64,000 nucleotides of DNA from Miltoncostaea sp963771025. GTDB taxonomy: Bacteria > Actinomycetota > Thermoleophilia > Miltoncostaeales > Miltoncostaeaceae. A model generated the notes under the pieces. That model ran no database searches, was not told where the DNA came from, and saw only the letters and a list, made by a program, of their open reading frames with translations. Position numbers and translations under genes: made by a program. Positions 11,064 to 19,842 of this stretch are shown in pieces. The first letter of the stretch is position 1; the number at the start of each line of letters is the position of its first letter. The stretch is taken from the NCBI GenBank assembly GCA_963771025.1, contig CAVYRL010000001.1, positions 248,001-312,000 of the forward strand, written 5' to 3'.

Positions 11064-11897
11064 ATGAGCACCGACGCCCCCCCCACACCACCCTCCGACT
11101 CCGACGCGCCTTCTCAGCGCGCACGGGACCGTGCCCGCAAGCGCGACCGTGAGGAGTCGATCCCGCGCGCCGACCGCCGGGCCGTTCTGCGGCCCGGTGA
11201 TGGCCCGATGGTCATCTTCGAGGGCGTCACGAAGGCCTACACCAACGACGCGATGGGCCTGGACGACGTCACGCTCTCCATCGAGAGTGGCGAGTTCGTG
11301 TTCCTGGTCGGCCCCTCGGGATCCGGCAAGTCCACCTTCATCCGGCTCCTCATCAAGGAGTTCGAGCCCACCGCCGGGTCGATCACGGTCGGCGGCCGCA
11401 ACCTTCAGAAGCTCCGGCGCTCCAAGGTGCCGTACCTTCGGCGCTCGATCGGGTGCGTCTTCCAGGACTTCAAGCTGCTCGCCGGTCGCACGGTGTACGA
11501 GAACGTGGCCTACGCCCTGCAGGTGATCGGCGAGAACCCCCGCAGCACCCGCCGCAAGGTGCCGGAGATCCTGGCCCTGGTGGGCCTCTCCGAGAAGGGC
11601 GACCGCTACCCCAACGAGCTCTCCGGCGGCGAGCAGCAGCGGGTGTCCATCGCGCGCGCGTTCGTCAACCACCCGCGGCTCCTGATCGCGGACGAGCCGA
11701 CCGGCAACCTCGATCCCGAGACGTCCATCGGGATCATGCAGCTGCTCTACCGCATCAACCGCACGGGGACGACGGTGGTCATGGCCACGCACGACCGCGA
11801 GATGGTCGACAAGATGCAGATGCGGGTCATCGCGCTCCAGGCCGGCAAGGTCGTCCGCGACCAGCGCCAGGCGAGTTACGCCCGGGCCGACTCGTGA
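11064..11897 (+). CDS. ftsE: Cell division ATP-binding protein FtsE
   Basis: 277 aa ABC ATPase that with FtsX controls periplasmic peptidoglycan hydrolases at the septum. Walker A GPSGSGKST is at 83-91, the signature LSGGEQQR at 186-193, followed by LLIADEPTGNLD (Walker B). FtsE usually starts at the strand MVIFEGVTKAY, here residue 49 (ATG 11208). The chosen ATG 11064 adds a basic, Ser/Arg-rich extension of 48 residues, and the predicted promoter at 10937-10966 allows either start. It overlaps ftsX by 4 bp. Confidence 0.93.
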   Translation: MSTDAPPTPPSDSDAPSQRARDRARKRDREESIPRADRRAVLRPGDGPMVIFEGVTKAYTNDAMGLDDVTLSIESGEFVFLVGPSGSGKSTFIRLLIKEFEPTAGSITVGGRNLQKLRRSKVPYLRRSIGCVFQDFKLLAGRTVYENVAYALQVIGENPRSTRRKVPEILALVGLSEKGDRYPNELSGGEQQRVSIARAFVNHPRLLIADEPTGNLDPETSIGIMQLLYRINRTGTTVVMATHDREMVDKMQMRVIALQAGKVVRDQRQASYARADS

Positions 11898-12790
11898 GGA
11901 TCCGGTTCTTCGTCGCCGAGGCGCTGCGCTCGGTGCGCGCCAACGCGGCCGTGTCGGTGGCCGCGACGGTCACGGTGCTGATCGCCGTGTTCATCCTCGG
12001 CGCCTTCATCCCGTCGTTCCTCTACGTGCAGTCAACCGTGGACTCCCAGAAGGCCAAGGTCAACATCGACGTCTTCATCTCGGATTCGGCCACCGTGGCG
12101 CAGGTCAACGGCCTCCAGAACCAGCTGACGGCGCTCAAGGACTCGGGGCAGGTCACCTCCTTCCGCTACGTGTCCAAGGACGACGCGCTCAAGGATCTGC
12201 GTGGACGGCTGAAGGACCCGTCGATCCTCAAGGAGCTGCCCAGCAATCCGCTTCCGGCGAAGTTCAACGTCAAGCCGACCGACCCGGCCAACGCGCAGAA
12301 GATCATCGATCAGATCAGCGACAGCGCTGCGATCGACAAGGAGCTGGGGGTCTCGTACGGCAAGGAGACCGCCGACAAGCTGCTGTCGGTCGCCAAGTTC
12401 ATCCAATGGGCAGGCCTTGCGCTGATCTCGATCCTGATGGTCGCGTCGATCCTGCTGATCGGGAATACGATCCGCCTGTCGATCTTCGCCCGCCGCCGCG
12501 AGGTGGAGGTGATGAAGCTGGTCGGGGCCACCAACTGGTTCATCCGGTGGCCGTTCGTCATCGAGGGCATCATCTGCGGCCTCATCGGGGCGATCCTCTC
12601 GGTGATCCTGTTGTGGATCGTGAAGGTCGGCGTGGTGGACACCTGGATCCAGGACGCCGACGGCGCGCTGACGCGCGACCAGGCGACGACGATCAGCTTC
12701 CCGACGCTCGGCCTGATCCTGATCGCCTCGGGCGCACTGGTGGGCGCGCTGGGCAGCGGCATCACGCTGCGCCGCTTCCTCAAGGTCTGA
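11894..12790 (+). CDS. ftsX: Cell division protein FtsX
   Basis: 298 aa from a GTG overlapping the ftsE stop (GTGA). It has the FtsX topology: a first membrane segment near residues 20-42, an extracytoplasmic domain of ~120 residues (TVDSQKAKVNIDVFIS onward), then three membrane segments containing the FtsX/MacB-type loop FARRREVEVMKLVGATNWFI. It acts with FtsE as a transmembrane signal to cell-wall hydrolases. The S41 protease follows after 250 bp. Confidence 0.95.
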   Translation: MRIRFFVAEALRSVRANAAVSVAATVTVLIAVFILGAFIPSFLYVQSTVDSQKAKVNIDVFISDSATVAQVNGLQNQLTALKDSGQVTSFRYVSKDDALKDLRGRLKDPSILKELPSNPLPAKFNVKPTDPANAQKIIDQISDSAAIDKELGVSYGKETADKLLSVAKFIQWAGLALISILMVASILLIGNTIRLSIFARRREVEVMKLVGATNWFIRWPFVIEGIICGLIGAILSVILLWIVKVGVVDTWIQDADGALTRDQATTISFPTLGLILIASGALVGALGSGITLRRFLKV

Positions 12791-13040
12791 TCCACGGGCC
12801 GTACCGGGGCTCGGGGGATCCCGCGCGCGGTGTCCCTATCATCGGCGATTCGTGCGCCATCTGGGAAGTCATGTCGCGCTCCGCCTCGCTGCACATCGCG
12901 GCGGATCCGTCCTCCGCGCACGATCCCGGAGGAACCGCCACGGGGTCGTCCCGCCTCCTCGGCCCCCCGGATTCTCGCGGCCGGAGCATCAACGAACGTC
13001 CGAGACGGCGCGCTAGACCCGTGCGACGCCGACGTCGCCC

Positions 13041-14237
13041 ATGAGCCCCCGCCGGATCCTCACCACCGTCGCCGCCGTGATCGGCGTGCTGGCGGTGTTC
13101 GTGGGAGGGGTCATCGTCGGCGGCCACGCCCAGGCGACCGGCCTCACCGAGCTGTCCGACCCGGTGCGCGGGGTGCTGCTGGGCGACAGCGGCCAGGACC
13201 TGTCAGGACAGGTGCTCGACCTGCTGAAGGACCAGTACTACGTCCCGGTCAACTCCCAGAAGCTGCAGTCGACGTCGGTCAACGCCATGGTCGCCGGCCT
13301 GAAGGACCCATACACCGACTACCTCTCGCCCGACGAGCTGGAGGCTCTGCGCGAGCACAACGACGGGACCTACCACGGCGTGGGCCTGCAGGTGGCCCAG
13401 CGGGACGCCGCGGTGGTGGTCGCGGCCGTCTTCCCCGGCAGCCCGGCCGCCAAGGCCAAGGTGCGCGCGGGTGACGTGATCGTCTCGGTGGACGGCGCCT
13501 CGACCACGGGCCAGGACCTCGCGACGGTCGTGGGCAAGATCCGCGGCAAGGAGGGCACCACGGTCAAGATCGGCGTGAGGACCGGTGACGCGCCGCCCCG
13601 GGTGCTCACGCTCGAGCGCTCGCGCATCAAGGTGCCCGCCGTCACCTCGCGCATCATCACGGTCAACGGCAAGAAGGTCGGCTACGTGCGGCTCGCCGCC
13701 TTCACGCGCGGCGCCGGCGATGCCCTGCGCACGGCGGTGAAGGACCTGCGGGCCAAGGGAGCGGTGGCCCTGGTGTTCGATCTGCGCGGCGATCCGGGCG
13801 GTCTCGTGACCGAGGCGATCAACGTCGCCGGGGTGTTCCTGCCCGACGGCTCCGAGGTGGTGGTCACCCACGGTGAGCACTCGCCGCGTCACGTGTACAG
13901 AACGCACGCCGAGCCTGTCGCCGGTGACCTGCCGCTGGTCGTCCTGGTCGACGAGGGCAGCGCAAGCGCGAGCGAGATCGTCGCCGGCGCCCTGCGCGAC
14001 GCCAAGCGCGGCGTGCTGGTGGGCCAGAGGACGTTCGGCAAGGCGCTGGTGCAGAGCACGATCCCGCTCCGCAACGGAGGGGCGCTCAAGCTCACCACGG
14101 CGCGCTACCTGACCCCGTCCGGGTACGACCTCGCCAAGCGCGGGCTCCCGCCCTCGGTGAAGGTGCTCGACGATCCCGCGACAAAGCCCGACGAGGCGCT
14201 GCAGCGCGGGCTCGACCTGGCGGCGGCCAGAGCATGA
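13041..14237 (+). CDS. S41 family C-terminal processing peptidase
   Basis: 398 aa. An N-terminal signal anchor (LTTVAAVIGVLAVFVGGVIV) places the enzyme outside the membrane. A PDZ domain follows around residues 100-190 (GVGLQVAQ ... PAAKAKVRAGDVIVSVDG), then the S41 core with the nucleophile Ser309 in EGSASASEI and the general base Lys334 in RTFGKALVQ. Such CtpA/CtpB-type proteases process or degrade cell-envelope proteins. It is coupled to the RNase R-like gene by an ATGA overlap. Nothing clear was seen in the 250 bp upstream. Confidence 0.95.
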   Translation: MSPRRILTTVAAVIGVLAVFVGGVIVGGHAQATGLTELSDPVRGVLLGDSGQDLSGQVLDLLKDQYYVPVNSQKLQSTSVNAMVAGLKDPYTDYLSPDELEALREHNDGTYHGVGLQVAQRDAAVVVAAVFPGSPAAKAKVRAGDVIVSVDGASTTGQDLATVVGKIRGKEGTTVKIGVRTGDAPPRVLTLERSRIKVPAVTSRIITVNGKKVGYVRLAAFTRGAGDALRTAVKDLRAKGAVALVFDLRGDPGGLVTEAINVAGVFLPDGSEVVVTHGEHSPRHVYRTHAEPVAGDLPLVVLVDEGSASASEIVAGALRDAKRGVLVGQRTFGKALVQSTIPLRNGGALKLTTARYLTPSGYDLAKRGLPPSVKVLDDPATKPDEALQRGLDLAAARA

Positions 14238-16039
14238 GCCGCGGCGCGCCGGCCGCGGTGCTGGTGGCCGAGCTGGTGTCGTCGGGCCGCAGCGCGGCGG
14301 CGCAGCCGGCGTTCGAGCCGGGGCCGCGCGTGCCCCTGGCCAAGGGCGCTCGTGGCGGCGCCGACGTGGGCGACCTGGTCACGTTGACCGTGCGCGGCCG
14401 CGCGGGCCGCGTGACCGCGGTCCACGGCCCGGCGACCTCGCCGCACGCCGCCCTGCGGGCCCTGCTGGTCTCGGAGGACCTCGCGCGCCCGTTTCCGCGG
14501 GCCGTGCTGGAGGAGGCGCAGGCGCTCGACGAGAGCACGGTGCCCTCGGACCGCGGCCGCCATGACCTGCGCGACCAGCGGGTCATCACCATCGACCCTG
14601 ACGGGGCAAAGGATCACGACGACGCCATCGCGGTGGCGCCCGAGGAGGGCGGCGCGACCCGCCTGTGGGTTCACATCGCAGACGTTGCGCGGTTCATCGC
14701 CCCGGGCGGTCCCCTCGACCGCGAGGCCGCGCGCCGGGGCAACTCGGTCTACGTGCCGGGGACCGTCACCCCGATGCTTCCCCCGCGCCTGTCGTCCGAC
14801 CTGTGCAGCCTGCGCGCGGGCGTCGATCGCGCCGTCGTGACGGTGGAGATGGTGGTCGCCCCCGACGGCCGGGTGGGGGGGACCCGATTCACCCGCTCCC
14901 TCATCCGCTCGGAGCGCGCCCTGACCTATGGCGAGGCCGACGTGGTGCTGGGCGGCGGGAGCATCGGCGATCCCGAGATGGAGGCCGACATCCTGCGCGC
15001 GGCGGAGGTCGCCCGCGCTCTGCTCACGCGACGCAGGGCCCGCGGCGCGCTCGAGGCCGCCTCATCCGAGCCGGTCGTGACCTTCGACGGCGATCGGGTC
15101 GCGTCCATCCACCTCGAGGGCCAGACACCCGCGCACTCTCTGATCGAGGAGTGCATGATCGCGGCCAACGAAGCCGTGGCCCGCTACCTGATCGCGCGGG
15201 GCACCCCGACCGTTTTCCGCCACCACGACGATCCGGCCCAGGCGCGCGTCGAACTCCTGTACGAGCAGCTGGACGCCCTCGGGGTGGCCACCCCTCCGCT
15301 GTCCGACGGGCCGCTCGGGGCGCCCGAGCGCCGGGCCGCCGCCGCGGCGGCCGCGGCGGCGGTCGCCCGGCACCTGGAGGCCGGCGGCCCGGGCGGCGAC
15401 GCCCTGTGGTCGCTGGTGCTGCGGTCGCTGCGCCAGGCGCACTACTCGCCGACGGAGGTGGGCCACTCCGGGCTCGCCAGCCCGGCCTATCTCCACTTCA
15501 CCTCGCCCATCCGGCGGTATCCCGACCTGCTGGTCCACCGGGGTCTGCTCGACGCGCTCGGGCTGGGCGATCCCGGGCCGGGCCCCGCCGAGCTCGCCGC
15601 CGAGGCGGACCACAGCTCGGCCACCGAGCGCGAGGCCGCGGCGATGGAGCGGCGCGCCGACGACGTCTGCGCGGCCTTCCTGCTGCGCGACAGACTCACC
15701 GCCGCGGGGTGGGACGCGCCGGTCGAGGGTCGGGTGACCGGCCTCATCGACGCCGGCCTGTTCGTCACGTTCGACGAGGCGTTCACCGGCTTCCTCCCCT
15801 CGCGCCGCCTGGAGGACGACCACTACCGCGCCGATCCGCTGGGTGTGTTCCTGATCGGCGCGTCGACGGGCCGGCGCATCCGCATGGGCGACGAGATCCG
15901 GGCTCGCGTGGTGCGCATCGAGCCCCTGCGCGGACGGGTCGAGCTGGAGCCGGCCGGGGCCCGATCGGCCCTCGGGGCCACCAGCGGGCCCACGGTCGCC
16001 CGCGGCCGGCGCGGCAGGGCGGGCGCCCGACCGCGCTAA
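14234..16039 (+). CDS. RNase R/RNase II family exoribonuclease
   Basis: 601 aa 3'-5' exoribonuclease. The RNB domain contains the metal-binding motif IDPDGAKDHDDAI (residues 120-132) and the late motif FTSPIRRYPDLLVHRGL. A C-terminal S1 RNA-binding domain begins near residue 500 (APVEGRVTGLIDAGLFVTFDEAFTGFLP). The protein is shorter than E. coli RNase R (~810 aa): the N-terminal helix-turn-helix and cold-shock part are reduced to about 100 residues. Its place immediately before smpB and near ssrA fits a role in degrading mRNA during trans-translation. The overlap with the S41 gene implies co-translation. Confidence 0.9.
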   Translation: MSRGAPAAVLVAELVSSGRSAAAQPAFEPGPRVPLAKGARGGADVGDLVTLTVRGRAGRVTAVHGPATSPHAALRALLVSEDLARPFPRAVLEEAQALDESTVPSDRGRHDLRDQRVITIDPDGAKDHDDAIAVAPEEGGATRLWVHIADVARFIAPGGPLDREAARRGNSVYVPGTVTPMLPPRLSSDLCSLRAGVDRAVVTVEMVVAPDGRVGGTRFTRSLIRSERALTYGEADVVLGGGSIGDPEMEADILRAAEVARALLTRRRARGALEAASSEPVVTFDGDRVASIHLEGQTPAHSLIEECMIAANEAVARYLIARGTPTVFRHHDDPAQARVELLYEQLDALGVATPPLSDGPLGAPERRAAAAAAAAAVARHLEAGGPGGDALWSLVLRSLRQAHYSPTEVGHSGLASPAYLHFTSPIRRYPDLLVHRGLLDALGLGDPGPGPAELAAEADHSSATEREAAAMERRADDVCAAFLLRDRLTAAGWDAPVEGRVTGLIDAGLFVTFDEAFTGFLPSRRLEDDHYRADPLGVFLIGASTGRRIRMGDEIRARVVRIEPLRGRVELEPAGARSALGATSGPTVARGRRGRAGARPR

Positions 16040-16051
16040 CATCGCCGACCG

Positions 16052-16531
16052 ATGGCGGCCAAGAGAGACACCGATCGGTTCCGGGACATCGCCCAGAACC
16101 GTCGCGCCCTGCACGAGTACGCGATCACCGACCGCTTCGAGGCCGGGATCGTGCTGCAGGGCAGCGAGGTCAAGGGACTCCGTGAGAGCGGGGCCACGAT
16201 CAGCGACGCCTACGTCCAGATCCGCAACGGCGAGGCCTGGCTCGTGGGGGCCCACTTCTCCGACTACGAGAACGCCGGCTACGCCGGCCACGATCCCCGC
16301 CGCACGCGCAAGCTGCTGCTGCACCGCAAGGAGATCGAGCGGATCGCCCAGGCGCTCGCCGAGAAGGGGCTCTCCCTGGTGCCGCTGCGCCTCTACTTCA
16401 AGGAGGGGCGCGCCAAGATCGAGCTGGGGCTCGGGCGCGGCAAGACCCTCTACGACAAGCGGCGCAGCATCGCCGAGCGCGATGCCCGGCGCGATACCGA
16501 CCGCGCCATGAAGGCCATCCGCAGGCGCTAG
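16052..16531 (+). CDS. smpB: SsrA-binding protein SmpB
   Basis: 159 aa, normal length. It binds the tRNA-like part of tmRNA and brings it to stalled ribosomes. The family sequence is evident: NRRALHEYAITDRFEAGIVL, QGSEVKGLRESGATISDAYV and the basic C-terminal tail KTLYDKRRSIAERDARRDTD that enters the mRNA channel. TAACAT lies 9 bp before the ATG and may be a -10 giving a very short leader. Its RNA partner ssrA is encoded 2.8 kb downstream. Confidence 0.97.
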   Translation: MAAKRDTDRFRDIAQNRRALHEYAITDRFEAGIVLQGSEVKGLRESGATISDAYVQIRNGEAWLVGAHFSDYENAGYAGHDPRRTRKLLLHRKEIERIAQALAEKGLSLVPLRLYFKEGRAKIELGLGRGKTLYDKRRSIAERDARRDTDRAMKAIRRR

Positions 16532-16634
16532 TACCCGTCGCGGCAGACGCGCCGGCAACCCGGATGTGACCCAGCGTGGGCTCGAGCGCGCCGTTCGGAC
16601 GATGGGGTCCACCGCGGGGATGGAGGCGGGCGAT

Positions 16635-17246
16635 CTACTCGTCCGCGACCATCACCACGTGCATCGCGAGCGCCCCGTGCGCGCCCAGGGTCGAGATCTT
16701 CTCGATGTCGGAGGTGCGGCTCGGGCCCGAGACCAGCGACACGGCCGACGGCGCCGGCCCGGAGGCGTACGTCTCGGCGAGCGCCTCGCCGAGCGTCGCC
16801 CGCAGGCGCGAGGCCGGCAGGATCGCGAGGTGGTGCATGCTGACCACGTCGATCGCGCGTCCGTGGCCCGGGCCCGTGGCCAGCACCAGCGTCCCGCGCT
16901 CGGCCACCGCCAGCGTGGGGACCGTCACGCCGCAGGTCATCGCCGGCCCGTCGAGGCCCAGCAGATCGCGCCATCCGAGGCCGCGCCCCTCCGGCCAGCG
17001 CAGCACCTCGCAGCCGAGCGCGGCCAGGGCATCGCTGACACCCAGCCGGTCGAGCAGCGGGTCGCCCGCCAGCAGCACCCGCGCGCTGCCCCACTCGGCC
17101 ACCTGGCGGGCGGCGGCCGCGGGGGTCTCGGCGCCCGCCACGCGCTCGGCGCTGGCCCTCCGCCGCACGAGGGCCTCGGCGAGGATCTCTCCGAGGTCGG
17201 CTATCGCGGCGGCCAGCGCGCGGGCAGGTCGCGCTGCTCGGTCCAT
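16635..17246 (-). CDS. lutC: Lactate utilisation protein C (LUD domain)
   Basis: 203 aa from ATG 17246, preceded on its strand by GGGAAGGG. LutC is the LUD-domain subunit of the iron-sulfur lactate oxidase LutABC. Recognisable parts are the segment TCGVTVPTLAVAERGTLVLA and the C-terminal LVSGPSRTSDIEKISTLGAHG, the usual LutC ending. It overlaps the 3' end of lutB by 46 bp. Confidence 0.92.
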   Translation of the reverse strand: MDRAARPARALAAAIADLGEILAEALVRRRASAERVAGAETPAAAARQVAEWGSARVLLAGDPLLDRLGVSDALAALGCEVLRWPEGRGLGWRDLLGLDGPAMTCGVTVPTLAVAERGTLVLATGPGHGRAIDVVSMHHLAILPASRLRATLGEALAETYASGPAPSAVSLVSGPSRTSDIEKISTLGAHGALAMHVVMVADE

Positions 17247-18595
17247 CCCTTCCCCCGCCCCGGGAGGCGGCGGATCCAGCCGCGGCGCCCCAGCAGCCGC
17301 AGCCCGGCGCGCGCGCCGACGCGGGTGACGCCGTAGAGCAGCGGGCTGCTCCACGCGCGGCTCCAGAGGGCGAACATCCGGCGTTCGCGAAGGTGCTGCG
17401 CGGTGTCAACGCGGCCGCGCACGCGCACCAGCAGGTCGTGTAGCGGGATGCCGACCGGGCACGCGTCGTGGCACGACCCGCACAGCGACGAGAGGAACGG
17501 CATCTCGGACGACCGCTCGCCCGACATCCCCTCCAGCAGCGGCGTGATCACCGCACCGATCGGGCCGGAGTAGGGCGAGCCGTACGCCTGGCCGCCGACG
17601 CTGCGCCACATCGGGCAGGAGTAGAGGCACGCTCCGCACCGGATGCAGTCGAGCGCCTCCTCGAGATCGGTGCCGCGCAGCGCCGCGCGCCCGCCGTCCA
17701 GCAGCACCAGGTGCAGCTCCTGCGGTCCGTCCGCCTCGTCGGCCGCGCGCGGCCCGGTGATCAGGTTGACGTAGGTGGCGGCGTCGTCGCCGATGGCCGC
17801 CATCGGCAGCAACTGCAGCAGGTGGGCGGCCTGGTCCCAGTCCGCGACGACGCGCTCCATGCCCATCACGGCGACGTGGATGCGCGGGAGCGCGGTCACC
17901 AGTCGGGCATTGCCCTCGTTCTCGACCACGCAGAGCGTCCCGGTCTCGGCGACGGCGAGGTTGACCCCCGACACCCCGATGTCGGCCGCCGCGAACACCT
18001 CGCGCAGGCGCCGCCGCGCGTGAGCCACCAGGGCCTCGCGCCCGCGCGGCACCGGCCCGCCGCTCTCGGCCTCGAACAGCTCCTGGATCTGCCCCACGTT
18101 GAGGTGCACGGCCGGGGCGATGATGTGGCTGGGGTGCTGCCCGGCCAGCTGGAGGATCCACTCGCCGAGGTCGGTTTCGACCGCGCGCAGCCCGGCCTCC
18201 TCCAGGGCCTCGTTGAGCTTGATCTCCTCGGTGGCCATCGACTTCGACTTGGCCACCACCTGCGCCCCGCGGGCCGCCGCGAGGTCGGTGATGTACCGGC
18301 AGGCGGCGTCGCCGTCGGCCACCCGGACCACCGTGCCTCCCGCGGCGCCCACCCGTTCCTCGAGCCGCTCCAGCAGCTCCGGCAGGTGGCGGATGTTGTC
18401 GCGCCGGATCTCCCGGCCGCGATCCCGCATCTGGGCGAAGGGGTGCTCGACGCCCATCCGCGTCCGGCCGGCGGTCCAACTGGCGCCCGCCGTGCGCAGG
18501 TTGCCGCGCAGTTCCGTGTCGGCCAGCGCGTCGCGCGTACGCTCGCGCAGCGTCGCGGTGATCTCGGGGTACACCACCGGCCGCCGCTCGCTCAT
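17201..18595 (-). CDS. lutB: Lactate utilisation iron-sulfur protein LutB
   Basis: 464 aa. The first ~300 residues form the LUD domain (GAQVVAKSKSMATEEIKLNE, VAETGTLCVVENEGNARL). Two 4Fe-4S clusters follow: CIRCGACLYSC with C317, C320, C323 and C327, and CGSCHDACPVG starting at C372. The start MSERRPVVYP overlaps the lutA stop (ATGA). LutABC oxidises L-lactate to pyruvate at the membrane and supports growth on lactate. Confidence 0.95.
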   Translation of the reverse strand: MSERRPVVYPEITATLRERTRDALADTELRGNLRTAGASWTAGRTRMGVEHPFAQMRDRGREIRRDNIRHLPELLERLEERVGAAGGTVVRVADGDAACRYITDLAAARGAQVVAKSKSMATEEIKLNEALEEAGLRAVETDLGEWILQLAGQHPSHIIAPAVHLNVGQIQELFEAESGGPVPRGREALVAHARRRLREVFAAADIGVSGVNLAVAETGTLCVVENEGNARLVTALPRIHVAVMGMERVVADWDQAAHLLQLLPMAAIGDDAATYVNLITGPRAADEADGPQELHLVLLDGGRAALRGTDLEEALDCIRCGACLYSCPMWRSVGGQAYGSPYSGPIGAVITPLLEGMSGERSSEMPFLSSLCGSCHDACPVGIPLHDLLVRVRGRVDTAQHLRERRMFALWSRAWSSPLLYGVTRVGARAGLRLLGRRGWIRRLPGRGKGWTEQRDLPARWPPR

Positions 18596-19299
18596 CCCTC
18601 GAGCACCTCGGCGATGTGGCGCGCCCGCAGGGGGACGCCCGTGCGACGCGCCCGGCCGACGATGTGGAGCAGGCACGACAGGTCGCACGCAACCAGCTCG
18701 TCGGCCCCGGTGGCCGCCGCGGCGCGGGCCTTCTCATCGCCGAGGTTGCCCGACACCTCGGGGAAGTTGACGCTGAACGTGCCGCCGAAGCCGCAGCAGA
18801 CCTCGGTCTGCTGCATCTCGCGCAGCTCCAGGCCCTCCACGCCCGCGATCACGGTGCGCGGGCTCTCCTTCTCGCGCAGGATGCGCAGCATGTGGCAGGA
18901 GTCGTGGTAGGTCACCGAGCCCGTGCCCTCCCGGCGCGGGCGCAATCCCTCGCGCGCCAGGAACTGCGAGAACTCGACGGTGCGCTCGCCCATCTCGCGC
19001 GCCTGCTGCTCCTCGGGCCGGCCGGCGAACAGCTCCGGGTATCCGTGCCGGATCATCGCGGCGCACGATCCCGAGGGGACGATGACGGGATCCTCACCGG
19101 CGAAGGCCTTCAGCGCGCGCCGCGCGACCGGGCGCGCCTGGTCGGGGTGTCCCGAGCTCCATGCCGGCTGGCCGCAGCAGGTCTGCCCGCGGGGAACCAC
19201 CACCTCCACGCCCACCCGGCGCAGGACGGCCGCGGCCGCGCGCGGCACGGACGGTGCCACCATGTCGGCGAGGCACGTCCGCATGAGCATCGCGCGCAT
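18592..19299 (-). CDS. lutA: Lactate utilisation protein A (CCG-domain iron-sulfur subunit)
   Basis: 235 aa from ATG 19299. Two cysteine-rich CCG domains are visible: GQTCCGQPAW in the first half and EVCCGFGGTFSV in the second, with conserved single cysteines ahead of each. This is the GlpC-like subunit of LutABC. The frame stays open upstream to 19533, but that part would run through ssrA and does not resemble LutA. Its 5' end is 45 bp from the mature tmRNA 5' end, so the two divergent promoters must share this short gap. Confidence 0.94.
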   Translation of the reverse strand: MRAMLMRTCLADMVAPSVPRAAAAVLRRVGVEVVVPRGQTCCGQPAWSSGHPDQARPVARRALKAFAGEDPVIVPSGSCAAMIRHGYPELFAGRPEEQQAREMGERTVEFSQFLAREGLRPRREGTGSVTYHDSCHMLRILREKESPRTVIAGVEGLELREMQQTEVCCGFGGTFSVNFPEVSGNLGDEKARAAAATGADELVACDLSCLLHIVGRARRTGVPLRARHIAEVLEG

Positions 19300-19344
19300 C
19301 GGGTGATCGTATCCCCCCGCGGTGCTACCCTCGACGGGCAACAC

Positions 19345-19714
19345 GGGCCCGATCCAGTTTCGACGGAGCGGTACCGCATCGGTAAGCGAGCCGCGGACCC
19401 GGTGGACCGCGTCAAAAACCGGGAAACAATGGAGCTGCGGAGAACTCTCCCAAGCTCGCTCTCGCTGCCTAAACAGCAGTAAATGAGGGCCATCGGCCTC
19501 TCTTCGGATCGTGAGAGAGATCACCGGTGTCAACTAGCGATCCTGGCTCCGAGGCAACGGCACTCGGCTGAGGAGCGAGACAACAGGAGCGCCTGGCGGG
19601 GGAACGGTTGGTCGCCGATGACGCCCCTCGCGAGAAACTCATCGACGACTGCGCTCGGAGAAACCGCTGGGGGAACGCTTTCGGACGCCGGGGCAGTGCC
19701 GGCCGGGTCCACTG
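19345..19714 (+). ncRNA. ssrA: Transfer-messenger RNA (tmRNA)
   Basis: The 5' acceptor strand GGGCCCG (19345-19351) pairs over 7 bp, with one G-U, with CGGGTCC (19704-19710), followed by discriminator A. The conserved D-loop segment TTCGACGG lies at 19359-19366. The tag frame runs 19422-19472 and encodes GNNGAAENSPKLALAA, ending in the LALAA degradation signal and TAA; the exact resume codon is inferred. The T stem (GCCGG 19687-19691, CCGGC 19699-19703) is perfect, but its 7-nt loop is GGCAGTG instead of TTCRANY. CCA is not encoded (bases after A are CTG). It rescues stalled ribosomes with SmpB. Confidence 0.9.
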
Positions 19715-19719
19715 GGGCT

Positions 19720-19773
19720 CTTCCATCGAGGATTCTGCAGTTCACGCAGAAGCTTCGATGGAAGGGCCTTTTT
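19720..19773 (+). terminator. Rho-independent terminator of ssrA
   Basis: A 10-bp stem pairs 19720-19729 with 19755-19764, with an inner 6-bp stem TTCTGC/GCAGAA (19733-19738 with 19746-19751). A run of five T follows at 19769-19773. It begins six bases after the tmRNA 3' end. Confidence 0.85.
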
Positions 19774-19842
19774 CGTGTCGGGGTTCAGACGCGACGCCCC
19801 GGTGAGGGTCGGCGACGCCTTCGCGTGGCCGTCGCCTGAGCC

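Noticed and set aside
12791..13040. Small gene between ftsX and the S41 protease
   Set aside because: Frames are open but Arg/Pro-rich without start-site support; regarded as non-coding.
18616..19482. Plus-strand open frame opposite lutA and across ssrA
   Set aside because: Antisense of lutA and overlapping a structured RNA gene; no recognisable domain.
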